A program made the position numbers and the translations under genes. Positions 33,935 through 42,386 of a stretch of DNA of 64,000 nt are shown in pieces. The stretch is from NCBI GenBank assembly GCA_964494625.1, contig CAZBRT010000001.1, positions 1,054,001 to 1,118,000 of the forward strand, written 5' to 3'. Positions within the stretch are counted from its first letter, which is position 1, and each line of letters opens with the position of its first letter. The notes under the pieces are model-generated. The model ran no database searches. It had not been told where the DNA came from and was given only the letters and a program-made list of their open reading frames with translations. This DNA is from UBA2784 sp964494625. GTDB lineage: Bacteria > Pseudomonadota > Alphaproteobacteria > Micropepsales > Micropepsaceae.

Positions 33935-34762
33935 ATGCCCATGAAATATTTTCTCTGCCCGGTTTCAGGAACGCCTGCCGACGCACCCGCGCTTGCCACC
34001 GCGCTGAAACTGGCGCGGGATGGCGGCGGTCACGTGCGCGCGCTCTTCGTGCGCCCGCAGATATCGGCTGCCATTCCCTATCTCGGCGAAGGCATCACGT
34101 CGTCGGCAATGGCCGAGATTGCCCGGCAGGCGACAATTGCCGCCGATCACGCGCTTGCCCGCGCGCGCAAGGCGATTGAAGCAACCGGTGCAGATGCTTC
34201 GCTACTCTCGTTGCGGGAAGACGACGGCTATTTTGCCGATGAGGTGGCAGCGGCCGGCCGGCTTGCCGACGCGGTTGTCTTTGCGGTTGGTCAGGGCGGC
34301 GAACCCTTTCCGGAACGCTCTGCCGTCGAGGAGGTGCTCCTTCATACGCGGCGTCCGCTCATTCTGGCGCCCCGCAAGACGCCGCAAACCATCGGTGCAA
34401 AGATTGCAATCCTCTGGAACAACAGCCTGCCGGCTGCGCATGCTGTGACGGCAGCGCTGCCGTTCCTTGAGAAGGCGCAGTCGATCGACATCATCCACCG
34501 CGCGAGCGACAAGGATCCGGCGGGCGAGACACGTGAACTTGCCGAGGCGCTTTCCATCCGCGGCCTCAAGCATCAATTGCGCCTCATTGCACCGGGAACC
34601 GCACGTGACCATGACGCGCTCAGCGACGCCGTGCGAGCGTCAGGTGCCGACCTTGTGGTGATGGGCGGCTATGCCCACAGCCGCATCCGGGAACTTGTTT
34701 TCGGCGGGGTCACGCGCCACATGCTGGCACTGGGTGATGTCACCGTCCTGATGGCGCATTGA
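33935..34762 (+). CDS. Universal stress protein, tandem UspA domains (275 aa)
   Basis: Two UspA folds in tandem: the first begins KYFLCPVSGTPADAPALATALKLAR, the second AKIAILWNNSLPAAHAVTAALPFL. The C-terminal ATP-binding motif is VVMGGYAHSRIRELVFGGVTRHML. The start at 33935 is supported by GGAAAGG seven bases upstream and removes a non-conserved 28-residue extension. Tandem Usp proteins are often induced at low oxygen in alphaproteobacteria, and the FixK/FNR-type box at 33864 supports that here. A paralogue is encoded at 41375-42217. Confidence 0.9.
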   Translation: MPMKYFLCPVSGTPADAPALATALKLARDGGGHVRALFVRPQISAAIPYLGEGITSSAMAEIARQATIAADHALARARKAIEATGADASLLSLREDDGYFADEVAAAGRLADAVVFAVGQGGEPFPERSAVEEVLLHTRRPLILAPRKTPQTIGAKIAILWNNSLPAAHAVTAALPFLEKAQSIDIIHRASDKDPAGETRELAEALSIRGLKHQLRLIAPGTARDHDALSDAVRASGADLVVMGGYAHSRIRELVFGGVTRHMLALGDVTVLMAH

Positions 34763-34823
34763 CTTTGCCTGTCGTGGCCGCAAGGTGTCGGTCCGTTGCG
34801 GCAACCAGCAGAAAGAACCCGTC

Positions 34824-35243
34824 ATGCGTCACATAAGTGCAGCTATTCTGGCAGGCATCATGGCTCTCGCCTCATTTGGCGGCCTTGCGGCTGCCAAAGG
34901 ACGAAATGACATATCAGGCGAATGGCAGGGCCTCTATCTCAGCAACGCCGGGGGCGATGCCAACACGTTCACCCTGACCTTCAGTGGGTCGCCCGCGTCA
35001 CTTTCAGGCAGTGTCGTCGAGGTCAATGTCTTTGGTGACCACAATCTCGCGCTGTTCCTGACAGCCGACATCAGGGGCGAGCAGAACGGCAGCAACATCT
35101 ATTTCGAGAAGACATATGACGGATCGGGCGGTGTCAGCCATTCGGTCCAGTATCAGGGAATGCTGAGTAGCGATGGCCGGCATATAAGCGGCACCTATTA
35201 TCTCAACGGTACTGCTGCCGGCGTTTTCGAGCTGGCCCGATAG
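34824..35243 (+). CDS. Exported beta-rich protein of unknown function (139 aa)
   Basis: MRHISAAILAGIMALASFGGLAAAKG is a Sec signal peptide. The mature part, ISGEWQGLYLSNAGGDANTFTLTFSG...SHSVQYQGMLSSDGRHISGTYYLNGTAAGVFEL, alternates strands and turns and resembles small extracytoplasmic beta-barrels that begin GxWxGxY. There are no Cys and no catalytic motif. The start at 34824 is chosen because the signal peptide begins there. The downstream 50 bp holds small imperfect repeats of TAGCCCCCG/GATAGCC and no gene. Confidence 0.65.
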   Translation: MRHISAAILAGIMALASFGGLAAAKGRNDISGEWQGLYLSNAGGDANTFTLTFSGSPASLSGSVVEVNVFGDHNLALFLTADIRGEQNGSNIYFEKTYDGSGGVSHSVQYQGMLSSDGRHISGTYYLNGTAAGVFELAR

Positions 35244-35292
35244 CCCCCGTAGCCCCCGATAGCCAAGGCCGATAACTGGAGGTTCAATACGC

Positions 35293-35655
35293 ATGACGCT
35301 CTATTCAATCCGCCTCGAACTTGCCCGCAATCCAGGCGCGCCCGAAGGCGACAGCAATCACGGCTATGACCTGATCGCGCCGCTCGATTCCGCCGGCAAG
35401 CTCGACAAGGCCGCCTATGCCGGCGTGAAAGAGCGCTGCGTCGTGCGCCATTTTGCCGGCGGCCACCAGGAAAAAGGCCATCTGGTCGAGGGCAAGGAAG
35501 GCTGGCGCTTCGACTACCGCAAGGGTGATGCCGACGACGAACCGCTGTTCCGTCTCGACATGCATGCCTTCAAGGTCGGCGAATATGTTTCCGTCACCGA
35601 GCATGACGGCGTGATGCGCACGTTCAAGGTCGTCGCCGTTGACAAGCTCGCCTGA
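35293..35655 (+). CDS. Conserved hypothetical protein (120 aa)
   Basis: A soluble acidic protein beginning MTLYSIRLELARNPGAPEGDSNHGYDLIAPLDSAG and ending VMRTFKVVAVDKLA. No signal peptide, Cys or known motif is evident. The pattern (GYDLIAPLD, HGRY-like, WRFDYRKGDADDEPLFRLD, FKVGEYVSVTEHDG) suggests a beta-rich fold. I believe proteins of this kind recur in alphaproteobacteria, but I cannot name a family. AACTGGAGG precedes the start by ~10 bases, supporting translation. It is convergent with the KAS III-like gene (3-bp gap). Confidence 0.7.
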   Translation: MTLYSIRLELARNPGAPEGDSNHGYDLIAPLDSAGKLDKAAYAGVKERCVVRHFAGGHQEKGHLVEGKEGWRFDYRKGDADDEPLFRLDMHAFKVGEYVSVTEHDGVMRTFKVVAVDKLA

Positions 35656-35658
35656 GCT

Positions 35659-36756
35659 TCAGACGCGCTGAAGGACCACGCTGCCCGCCGAATAGCCCGC
35701 ACCGAACGAGCACAGAAGCCCGAGCTCGCCCGGTGCCATGCCGTCGTGGTGCTTGTGGAACGCAATCACCGAGCCCGCCGAGCTCGTGTTTGCATATTCG
35801 TCAAGGATGTTGGGCGCTTCGCCCGGCGCGGGGTCGCGTCCCAGCACCTTGCGGGCGATGAAATCATTCATGTTGATGTTTGCCTGATGGAGCCAGAGGC
35901 GCTTCAGGCTGCCGGTGGCAAGGCCCAGCGATGCGAGATGGGAAAGGATCATCCCCGCAACCATCGGCACGACTTCCTTGAAGACCTTGCGGCCCTCCTG
36001 CACGAAAAGCTTGTCAGGCGCGTTGACAGTTTCGGGCGCGGTGCGGTTCAAGAATCCGAAATTGTTGCGGATGTTGTTCGAGAATTTTGTGAGAAGCCTT
36101 GTGCCGAGGATCTTCCACTGCACCTTGCTGGTCGCCTTGCCGGCATCTTCCACCAGAACGGCCGTTGCAACATCACCAAAAATGAAATGGCTGTCGCGGT
36201 CGCGCCAGTTGAGATGGCCTGAACAGATTTCCGGGTTGATGACCAGGATCGCGCGCGCATTGCCGGCCCGGATCATGTCGGCGGCGGCCTGGATGCCGAA
36301 GGTGGCGGAAGAGCAGGCCACGTTCATGTCAAAGGCAAAACCCTCGATCCCCAGCGCCTCCTGAATCTCGATGGCGATGGCGGGATAGGCGCGCTGAAGG
36401 TTGGAGCAGGCGCACATGACACCGTCGATGTCGGCGGGGTCGCGCCCGGCGCGGGAAAGCGCATCGCGCGCGGCGGCAACACCCATCTCGGCGAGGATCG
36501 ACAATTCGCTGTCGGGCCGTTCGGGCAGGCGCGGCCCCATCACGTCGGGGTCAAGGATGTTTTCCTTTTCCACAACATAACGCTGCCTTATGCCGGATGC
36601 CTTGACGATGAAATCGGTCGAGGAGGGCTGGAGCGAATTGTTGCCTTTAACCTGCTCGCGCCGCACATATTCGTTGAACGAGGCGACCAGTTCTTCATTG
36701 GTAATTGCGTGCGCGGGCGTAAACAGCCCGGTCGCGGAAATGACGATATCGGTCAT
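35659..36756 (-). CDS. Beta-ketoacyl-ACP synthase III family protein (365 aa)
   Basis: KAS III fold with the full triad: C148 (MNVACSSATFG), H290 (LWLHQANINMND) and N323 (EYANTSSAGS). It is longer than housekeeping FabH (~320 aa), with an N-terminal insertion (NEYVRREQVKGNNSLQPSSTDFI), which points to the second-type FabH-like enzymes that may use longer or unusual starters. It would condense an acyl-CoA with malonyl-ACP. It is divergent from queC and isolated from other fatty acid genes. A specific gene symbol is not justified. Confidence 0.88.
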   Translation of the reverse strand: MTDIVISATGLFTPAHAITNEELVASFNEYVRREQVKGNNSLQPSSTDFIVKASGIRQRYVVEKENILDPDVMGPRLPERPDSELSILAEMGVAAARDALSRAGRDPADIDGVMCACSNLQRAYPAIAIEIQEALGIEGFAFDMNVACSSATFGIQAAADMIRAGNARAILVINPEICSGHLNWRDRDSHFIFGDVATAVLVEDAGKATSKVQWKILGTRLLTKFSNNIRNNFGFLNRTAPETVNAPDKLFVQEGRKVFKEVVPMVAGMILSHLASLGLATGSLKRLWLHQANINMNDFIARKVLGRDPAPGEAPNILDEYANTSSAGSVIAFHKHHDGMAPGELGLLCSFGAGYSAGSVVLQRV

Positions 36757-36792
36757 TTGTGCGTGCGTCCCTTGATTGTGCTGGCCGTGGTT

Positions 36793-36850
36793 CTAGCGCA
36801 TTTTCATGGGAGCTTTAAGGGGCCTCGCCAGCCCGGAACAAAGGCGCTAG
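36793..36850 (+). promoter_or_regulatory. Inverted repeat abutting the queC start codon
   Basis: CTAGCGC (36793-36799) is perfectly complementary to GCGCTAG (36844-36850), whose last base touches the queC ATG. The 44-nt interior includes GGGGCC/GCCAGC segments that could pair. Such a fold would occlude initiation. I tested it against the preQ1-I aptamer; only GGTTCTAGC resembles it. Confidence 0.35.
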
Positions 36851-37585
36851 ATGAAGGCCATGTCACAATCGCGTGCGTCACAGCTTTCGGACAAGGCTGC
36901 GCTGGTGCTGTTTTCCGGCGGGCAGGATTCGGCTACCTGCGTGGCCTGGGCCGTGTCGCGGTTCGAGCGCGTGGAAACACTGGGCTTCACCTATGGCCAG
37001 CGGCACAGTGTCGAGCTTGAATGCCGTCCAAAATTCCTTGCCGGGCTGAAGGACATCATGCCGGCGGCGCGGACGCGGTTGGGTGATGACCATATGCTCG
37101 ACCTTTCGCTGCTTGGTGCCATCGGCGGTACCGCGATGACGGAAGAGAGCGCGATTACTGCGGGCAGCGGCGGATTGCCGACGACCTTTGTGCCGGGCCG
37201 CAATCTCCTTTTCTTCGTGGCGGCTTCTGCTTTGGCGTGGCGGCGGGGCATCCGTCATCTTGTCGGCGGCATGTGCGAGACCGATTATTCCGGCTATCCT
37301 GATTGCCGGAACGAGACATTGCAGGCGCTTGGCCGGGCGATCAATCTCGGCACGGACGAGGATTTCGTCATCGACACGCCGCTGATGCAGGTGGACAAGG
37401 CGGGCACATTCGCGTTGGCGCGCGCGCTGGGCGGTGAGGCACTGCTTCATCTCGTCATCGCGGACACACATTCCTGCTATCGCGGCGACCGCATGCATCG
37501 CCACGTCTGGGGCTATGGCTGCAATGATTGTCCGGCCTGCGATCTCAGGCGCAAGGGCTATGAAAAATTTTCGGAGCGGGCGTGA
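36851..37585 (+). CDS. queC: 7-cyano-7-deazaguanine (preQ0) synthase QueC
   Basis: The ATP-pyrophosphatase loop is LVLFSGGQDSATC (residues ~18-30). The C-terminal zinc site has four Cys in HSCYRGDRMHRHVWGYGCNDCPACDLRRKGY. QueC converts 7-carboxy-7-deazaguanine to preQ0 using ATP and ammonia. At 244 aa it is of family length. An internal ATG (36860) is an alternative start. It overlaps queE by GTGA and heads the queC-queE-queD-queF cluster, so all steps from dihydroneopterin triphosphate to preQ1 are here; only GTP cyclohydrolase I and the tRNA-inserting Tgt/QueA/QueG are elsewhere. Confidence 0.96.
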   Translation: MKAMSQSRASQLSDKAALVLFSGGQDSATCVAWAVSRFERVETLGFTYGQRHSVELECRPKFLAGLKDIMPAARTRLGDDHMLDLSLLGAIGGTAMTEESAITAGSGGLPTTFVPGRNLLFFVAASALAWRRGIRHLVGGMCETDYSGYPDCRNETLQALGRAINLGTDEDFVIDTPLMQVDKAGTFALARALGGEALLHLVIADTHSCYRGDRMHRHVWGYGCNDCPACDLRRKGYEKFSERA

Positions 37586-38211
37586 CCTACAGCGTCAAGG
37601 AAATGTTCTTCACCCTGCAGGGCGAGGGCGCGCGCACGGGACGGGCTGCCGTGTTTCTGCGTTTTGCCGGATGCAATCTGTGGTCCGGGCTTGAGCGCGA
37701 CCGCGCGTCAGCAATCTGCACGTTCTGCGACACGGATTTCGTCGGCACGGATGGCGCGGGCGGTGGCAAGTTTGCTGACGCTTCTGCGCTATCGCGTGCG
37801 GTTGCCGCACTCTGGCCGGGTGGCGGCAAGCCCTATGTCGTCTGCACCGGCGGCGAGCCGCTGCTACAGATGGATGCACCGTTGATCGATGCGCTGCATC
37901 AGGCGGGCTTCGAGATTGCGGTCGAGACCAATGGCACGCTTAAGGCTCCGCCCGGCATTGACTGGATCTGCGTCAGTCCGAAGGCGACGGCGCCTCTGGT
38001 TCTGACGCAGGGCGATGAACTCAAGCTGGTTTACCCGCAGGCGACAGCACGCCCCGAGCGTTTCGCGGGTCTTTCCTTCCCGCATTTCTTCCTGCAGCCG
38101 ATGGATGGCCCAAGCCAGGCGGAAAACACCAAAGCGGCCATTGCCTATTGTCTGGCGCACCCCCAATGGCGGCTCAGCCTGCAAACCCACAAGATCATGG
38201 GTATTCCCTGA
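37582..38211 (+). CDS. queE: 7-carboxy-7-deazaguanine synthase QueE (radical SAM)
   Basis: Radical SAM enzyme with an atypical cluster motif C31-X14-C46-X2-C49 (GCNLWSG...ICTFCD), as in one clade of QueE; classical enzymes use CX3CX2C. GGEPLLQMD is the SAM-binding GGE motif. It rearranges 6-carboxytetrahydropterin to 7-carboxy-7-deazaguanine. 209 aa is the short form. The start is GTG at 37582, overlapping the queC stop, so translation is coupled. Confidence 0.95.
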   Translation: MTYSVKEMFFTLQGEGARTGRAAVFLRFAGCNLWSGLERDRASAICTFCDTDFVGTDGAGGGKFADASALSRAVAALWPGGGKPYVVCTGGEPLLQMDAPLIDALHQAGFEIAVETNGTLKAPPGIDWICVSPKATAPLVLTQGDELKLVYPQATARPERFAGLSFPHFFLQPMDGPSQAENTKAAIAYCLAHPQWRLSLQTHKIMGIP

Positions 38212-38230
38212 GCCTACCCGTGATGGAAGC

Positions 38231-38263
38231 AGGAAAGCGTTTGCCTTGGGCAGGCGCTTTCCT
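38231..38263 (+). terminator. Stem-loop between queE and queD
   Basis: AGGAAAGCGTTTGCC (38231-38245) pairs with GGCAGGCGCTTTCCT (38249-38263), two G:U pairs and a 3-nt loop: a 15-bp stem. Only CCTTTAT follows, so termination would be partial. It may tune queD/queF relative to queC/queE, or be an RNA-processing site. Confidence 0.6.
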
Positions 38264-38278
38264 TTATGAGCCCGCCCC

Positions 38279-38656
38279 ATGCTCGAGATCACCAAGACCT
38301 TCGGCTTTGAGGCCGCCCATTTCCAGCCCGCCGCGCCCGAGGGTCATCCCAACCGGCGCGTGCACGGCCACAGTTTCGTGGCCGATGTGACATTGGCGGG
38401 CGAGGCGTCGCCGCAAAAGGGCATGATCCGCGACTTCGAGGATGTGGACCGGGCACTTGCCCGCGTGCGCGACCTTCTGGACCATCAGTTGCTCAATGAC
38501 ATTGCGGGACTCGGCGTGCCGACACTGGAGCATCTGGCGCGTTTCATCTTTGATCAGGTGAAGGGTGATCTGCCCGAGATCGTGCGTGTGGCCGTGCGCC
38601 GCCCGGCGCTTGGCCAGACATGCTGCTATGCGCCTGCGGTGAAGGGGCATTCGTGA
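38279..38656 (+). CDS. queD: 6-carboxytetrahydropterin synthase QueD-like
   Basis: PTPS-fold protein of 125 aa. The zinc ligands are H14 (FEAAHF) and H29/H31 (RVHGHSF). LLDHQLLND and PTLEHLA supply the usual catalytic His/Asp and Glu region. The Cys normally four residues before HGH (CxxxHGH) is absent: the position is N25 (HPNRRVHGH). This may be a recognised Cys-lacking subgroup or a changed activity. Context strongly supports a queuosine role. The queF start overlaps its stop (TGATG). Confidence 0.9.
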   Translation: MLEITKTFGFEAAHFQPAAPEGHPNRRVHGHSFVADVTLAGEASPQKGMIRDFEDVDRALARVRDLLDHQLLNDIAGLGVPTLEHLARFIFDQVKGDLPEIVRVAVRRPALGQTCCYAPAVKGHS

Positions 38657-39114
38657 TGGCACCAAAGCAAAAGCTCACATTGCTTGGACGCGCGGCCAAA
38701 CTGCCGGCCTCGCCCGACAAGGCGCTGCTTGAAACGGTTGCCAACCCGCATCGGGGCACGGATTACGTGATCCGCTTCGTGCAGCCCGAATTCACCAGCC
38801 TTTGTCCGGTGACGGGCCAGCCCGACTTTGCGCATTTCGTCATCGACTATGTGCCGCGTGCCCGCATCGTTGAGTCGAAGTCGCTGAAGCTCTACTTCCA
38901 GTCGTTCCGCAACCACGCCGCCTTCCACGAGGCGTGCACGATCGACATCGGCAAGAAACTCGCGGCGGCACTGTCGCCGAAATTCCTGCGCATCGGCGGC
39001 TATTGGTATCCGCGTGGCGGCATGCCGATCGACATATTCTGGCAGATGGGCACGCAACCGCGCGGGTTGTTCATTCCCGACCAGAACGTGCCGCCCTATC
39101 GCGGGCGCGGGTGA
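38656..39114 (+). CDS. queF: preQ0 reductase QueF (NADPH-dependent nitrile reductase)
   Basis: 152-residue unimodular QueF, reducing preQ0 to preQ1. The active-site Cys is C50 (TSLCPVTGQPDF) with acid D57, and the QueF signature ESKSLKLYFQSFRNH starts at 73. The start at 38656 shares one base with the queD stop and removes a 12-residue extension inside queD. It is the last gene of the que operon; the convergent acylase gene begins 5 bp beyond its stop. Confidence 0.96.
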   Translation: MAPKQKLTLLGRAAKLPASPDKALLETVANPHRGTDYVIRFVQPEFTSLCPVTGQPDFAHFVIDYVPRARIVESKSLKLYFQSFRNHAAFHEACTIDIGKKLAAALSPKFLRIGGYWYPRGGMPIDIFWQMGTQPRGLFIPDQNVPPYRGRG

Positions 39115-39119
39115 GGCTC

Positions 39120-41288
39120 CTAGCGGCCCGGCCGGTACTCGCGTGTAATGTGCGGGCGCAGATCGCTTTCATTCAGCCAGATCGTTCGCCACTGCTCTGC
39201 TGCGAAAAGCGGTGCCTGATCGGCATAATGGGGTGACGCCTCATCGAGCGTCGCCGATCCGAAATTGTGGACCGCCTTCATCGTCACGCTGCCATCGGGC
39301 GCCCAGGTAGCGACCAGAATGTAGCTGTCGCCGCCCTTGGGCATGAGCGTGCCGTCATCGCGCAATTTCAGGCGGCGTTCGGGCGTCATTTCATACTCGA
39401 CTGCACGCAGCGTATCGAAGCTGCCCGCAAGGGGTGCGGCGAAGTTGCCATGACGCATGATGTTCACTTCACGCCATTCGGGATCAATGCGCCCGAAATG
39501 CGCCATCAATTCCTCCGCCGACCGGCGCAGATGGGCGGTGACATCGCCGCGCGGCTTTCCTTCAAAGAGCGGCAGGAGCACGGGCGTGGCTGTCATCACG
39601 GCTAGTGCCATGGCGCGCGCATCGAGCGTTGCCCGCAGGTCCCAGTCGCGCAATACAAGCTGCGCAGCGGCAAGTAGGGGATCGTCGGCGAAATCCATCG
39701 CCAGGATCTCGTTGCGCAGTTCCGCCATCAGGCCGGTTGCGCCATAGGTCGTGTCCATCTTGATGGCGATGAACTCGTCGCCTGTGATGCTGGTGTCGGC
39801 CGCGAATAATTCAAGGAAGCGCTGCACGCGGTTGGTCACCTGTAAATCCAGCCCTTGCTCGGGCGGAAAGGACGCAGGATCAAGGCTGCCCGGGCCGCGC
39901 GTGGCAAGGAAAGGCGACGAATTTGCATTCACCAGAAAGCCGGAGGCGGGATCAACGATACGCGGCACGGCCTCGAAGGGCAGGAAGCGCGTCCAGATGA
40001 GATCGCTGCGGTCGCCGGGCAGATAGTCGTGCCAGTTGAGGCCTGGCATGCGGTCGGGGAATGTGCCGTTGTGATAGAACGCGATGCGTCCTGTGTTGTC
40101 GGCATAAAGGAAATTGAGGCTGGGCAGCGCCTGCATCCGCAAAGCCGCCTCGAACTCCGCGTGGGTCGTTGCGCGGTTGAGGCGATGGTAGGCGGTGACC
40201 TGGCGGATCTCATCCATGCCGGCAAAGCGGATCGCATAGGTACCGTGGCTAAGGCGCAGGACCGGCCCAAAGGCCGAGTGCAGGGTCGGCTGATGAAATG
40301 TCCAGCGCAGTGGTCCCAACAGGCGCACGGTGATTGCAGCCTCGCCGACTTCAAAGTCGCGCCATGTGCCATCAAGCAGATACTGGTTTTCATTCTCCGG
40401 ATTGACGGTCAGCACATAGATGTCGGCGAGATCGACGCGGTTGACCGTGTTTGCCCAGCCAAGGGCCGGCCCCGCGCCATGCAGGATGAAGGGGGAACCC
40501 GGAAAGACGCCGCCGGTCATGTCCCAGCCCTCGTCCGATTTCACGCGCACCTCATACCAGGCGACCGGGCCTTTCCATGGCTGGTGCGAGTTGACGAGAA
40601 GGCGCGTCGCGCCATCGGCCGCACGCAAGGGCGACATGGCAGCGGCGTTGGAGCCGATGTCGTGACCATCAAGGCCCGGAAAAATGTCGGCGGTATTGCG
40701 CCCGGCGACGGGATGGGGGCGCTCTGTCGCGCCGCCCAATTCCTCGATCATGCGGCCAAGGCCATAGAAGAAGGGCGAGCGCAGCACAAAGCCTGCCACC
40801 ACATCCGCGCCTGTCACCGGCACAAGGCCGGGTACCGCGCCACCCTCATGCTCGGCGGCATAGAGATTGATGCCTGCGGCATACGCCTCCACCACGGCGC
40901 GGGTTTCGGGCGGAATGTCGGTGAGGTAGCGCGCCGCCAAACGCTCGCGAATGCCGAAGAGGTCAACCATGTAGTCGAAGCGCGCGGCCTTCTCGCCCTG
41001 CAACTCGGCAAGCCTCCCGCGCGCAAGCATGACTGTCTCGGCGATGGTCGCGAAATCATCCTCGGCATGGGCGTAGGCAAGGCCGAAGGCGACATCGGCG
41101 TCGCGACGCCCATAGATGTGGGGCACGCCAAATTCATCGCGCATGATGCGCACGTCATACTGGCCTGCAGCGGCGAGGTGCGGGGCTGGATCGAAGGAAC
41201 GTGCCTGCGCATCACGGATGAGCACGATAAACGTGCCGGTCACCAGTGCAAAAAGTACAATTGCCAGAATTCGCCGCAACCAGATCAT
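39120..41288 (-). CDS. Penicillin acylase family (Ntn) amidohydrolase (722 aa)
   Basis: N-terminal hydrophobic segment (residues 7-24) for export or anchoring. The alpha-chain region has the typical DEFGVPHIYG and AYAHAEDDFATIAETVMLARGRLAEL. The autoproteolytic nucleophile is S213 in GHDIGSNAAAMSP, after which the beta chain starts; beta-chain features include NSHQPWKGP, ILHGAGPALGWANTVNR and NFLYADNTGRIAFYHNGTFP. Relatives cleave penicillins, N-acyl-homoserine lactones or other acyl amides; AHL quorum quenching is possible but cannot be distinguished here. Periplasmic. It has a single-gene orientation between que and usp genes. Confidence 0.9.
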   Translation of the reverse strand: MIWLRRILAIVLFALVTGTFIVLIRDAQARSFDPAPHLAAAGQYDVRIMRDEFGVPHIYGRRDADVAFGLAYAHAEDDFATIAETVMLARGRLAELQGEKAARFDYMVDLFGIRERLAARYLTDIPPETRAVVEAYAAGINLYAAEHEGGAVPGLVPVTGADVVAGFVLRSPFFYGLGRMIEELGGATERPHPVAGRNTADIFPGLDGHDIGSNAAAMSPLRAADGATRLLVNSHQPWKGPVAWYEVRVKSDEGWDMTGGVFPGSPFILHGAGPALGWANTVNRVDLADIYVLTVNPENENQYLLDGTWRDFEVGEAAITVRLLGPLRWTFHQPTLHSAFGPVLRLSHGTYAIRFAGMDEIRQVTAYHRLNRATTHAEFEAALRMQALPSLNFLYADNTGRIAFYHNGTFPDRMPGLNWHDYLPGDRSDLIWTRFLPFEAVPRIVDPASGFLVNANSSPFLATRGPGSLDPASFPPEQGLDLQVTNRVQRFLELFAADTSITGDEFIAIKMDTTYGATGLMAELRNEILAMDFADDPLLAAAQLVLRDWDLRATLDARAMALAVMTATPVLLPLFEGKPRGDVTAHLRRSAEELMAHFGRIDPEWREVNIMRHGNFAAPLAGSFDTLRAVEYEMTPERRLKLRDDGTLMPKGGDSYILVATWAPDGSVTMKAVHNFGSATLDEASPHYADQAPLFAAEQWRTIWLNESDLRPHITREYRPGR

Positions 41289-41374
41289 GAACGCGCGCCC
41301 CCAAGAATGCCGTGGCGCGAGACTTGACTGATTTCCGGCAGAAGGGGAAGGGCATGCGCCCCGTCCGCGACGGC

Positions 41375-42217
41375 CTAATGCAGCATCAGTGCGGGAATGG
41401 TGACGCCCGAAAGCACGTGGCGGGTAAAGCCGCCAAAGACCGTTTCACGCATGCGGCTGTGGCCATAGGCGCCCATGACCATCATGTCGGCGCCCCATTC
41501 GCCTGCCATCGCTGAAATGACAATGGCGGGCGGGCGTTCACCGGCGGCAACACATTTTGCCTCGGCCGGAAGCCCATGCCGGTTCAAGAGCTGGACGACA
41601 CCTTCTGCTGACTCAATGTTGGCGCGCGACGGGCGTCCGTTCTCGGTGACGCTCGCCACCAGAATGCGTTTGGCACGGCGCAGGAAGGGCAGGGAAGCCG
41701 TCACCGCGCGGGCTGCCTCCGGGGCATTCTTCCAGGCAACAAGAACGGCGTCGCCCGGATTTTCGCGCGGCTTGCCGGCCAAGAGGATGGGCTTGCCGCA
41801 GGCATAGAGGATGTTGCCGACCATGGTCGCGGGCAGGCCGCCGTCAATCTGGCCATCGATCACCACCAGATCATGCCAGCGTCCGACGGTTGCAACCTCG
41901 TTCACCTCATCGCCGGTGCGCTCGGCCCATGACATTTTTCCTTCTGGAAGCAGCTTTACCGCCTTGTCGTATTGGCCGCGCACGGTCCCGGACCGCAGGC
42001 GGTCCTCCTCCTCCAGAATCTTCCAGAGATCCGAAACAACAAGGCTGCCGCCCATCTCTGCCGTCATGGCAGCGCCGGATGCCTTGACCGCGACGTCAAC
42101 CGGATCGGGATGGATGCGCAGGCATGACAGATGGGCGTCAAACAAGCGCGCCACCGCCACGCCCGTTGCGAGGGCAACATTGGCATGGCCGATTGACGGG
42201 ACAAGGATCGATTTCAC
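41375..42217 (-). CDS. Universal stress protein, tandem UspA domains (280 aa)
   Basis: Tandem UspA protein paralogous to the one at 33935. The first domain starts VKSILVPSIGHANVALATGVAVARLF; the second includes AVLVAWKNAPEAARAVTASLPFL and ends with the ATP motif MMVMGAYGHSRMRETVFGGFTRHVL. The start is taken as GTG at 42217, the beginning of the conserved fold, preceded by AGAGG about 8 bases upstream. That segment is the first of three tandem copies (see 42222-42255). It is divergent from fixL with a FixK/FNR-type box between them, which points to oxygen-limited induction. Confidence 0.88.
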   Translation of the reverse strand: MKSILVPSIGHANVALATGVAVARLFDAHLSCLRIHPDPVDVAVKASGAAMTAEMGGSLVVSDLWKILEEEDRLRSGTVRGQYDKAVKLLPEGKMSWAERTGDEVNEVATVGRWHDLVVIDGQIDGGLPATMVGNILYACGKPILLAGKPRENPGDAVLVAWKNAPEAARAVTASLPFLRRAKRILVASVTENGRPSRANIESAEGVVQLLNRHGLPAEAKCVAAGERPPAIVISAMAGEWGADMMVMGAYGHSRMRETVFGGFTRHVLSGVTIPALMLH

Positions 42218-42221
42218 CTTT

Positions 42222-42255
42222 GCGACCTCTGGGCGACCTCTGGTGCGACCTCTGG
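42222..42255 (-). repeat. Three tandem copies of an 11-bp Shine-Dalgarno-containing unit
   Basis: On the minus strand CCAGAGGTCGC occurs three times (42255-42245, 42243-42233, 42232-42222) directly before the usp GTG. Each unit carries AGAGG, so the message offers up to three ribosome-binding segments in the 40 nt before the start. Only the proximal one is at normal spacing. Confidence 0.85.
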
Positions 42256-42326
42256 CAGGATGTCGGGCGGCAGCGCCGGTGCCTGCCACCCCGAGGCCAT
42301 GCTTGCCGCATTGGCATTGGCGTGCG

Positions 42327-42340
42327 TTGACGTGTATCAA
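42327..42340. promoter_or_regulatory. FixK/FNR-type box in the usp-fixL divergent promoter
   Basis: TTGACGTGTATCAA fits TTGA-N6-TCAA. Its centre is about 53 bp before the fixL start and 116 bp before the usp start, so one site could serve usp and give FixK feedback on fixLJ. Confidence 0.75.
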
Positions 42341-42386
42341 ATGCACCGCACGTTTGGTGCCAGACTGGATGCCGGAGACATTTTTG

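Noticed and set aside
36785..36830. preQ1-I riboswitch before queC
   Set aside because: GGTTCTAGC is present, but the complementary P1 strand and the A-rich 3' tail of the aptamer are missing.
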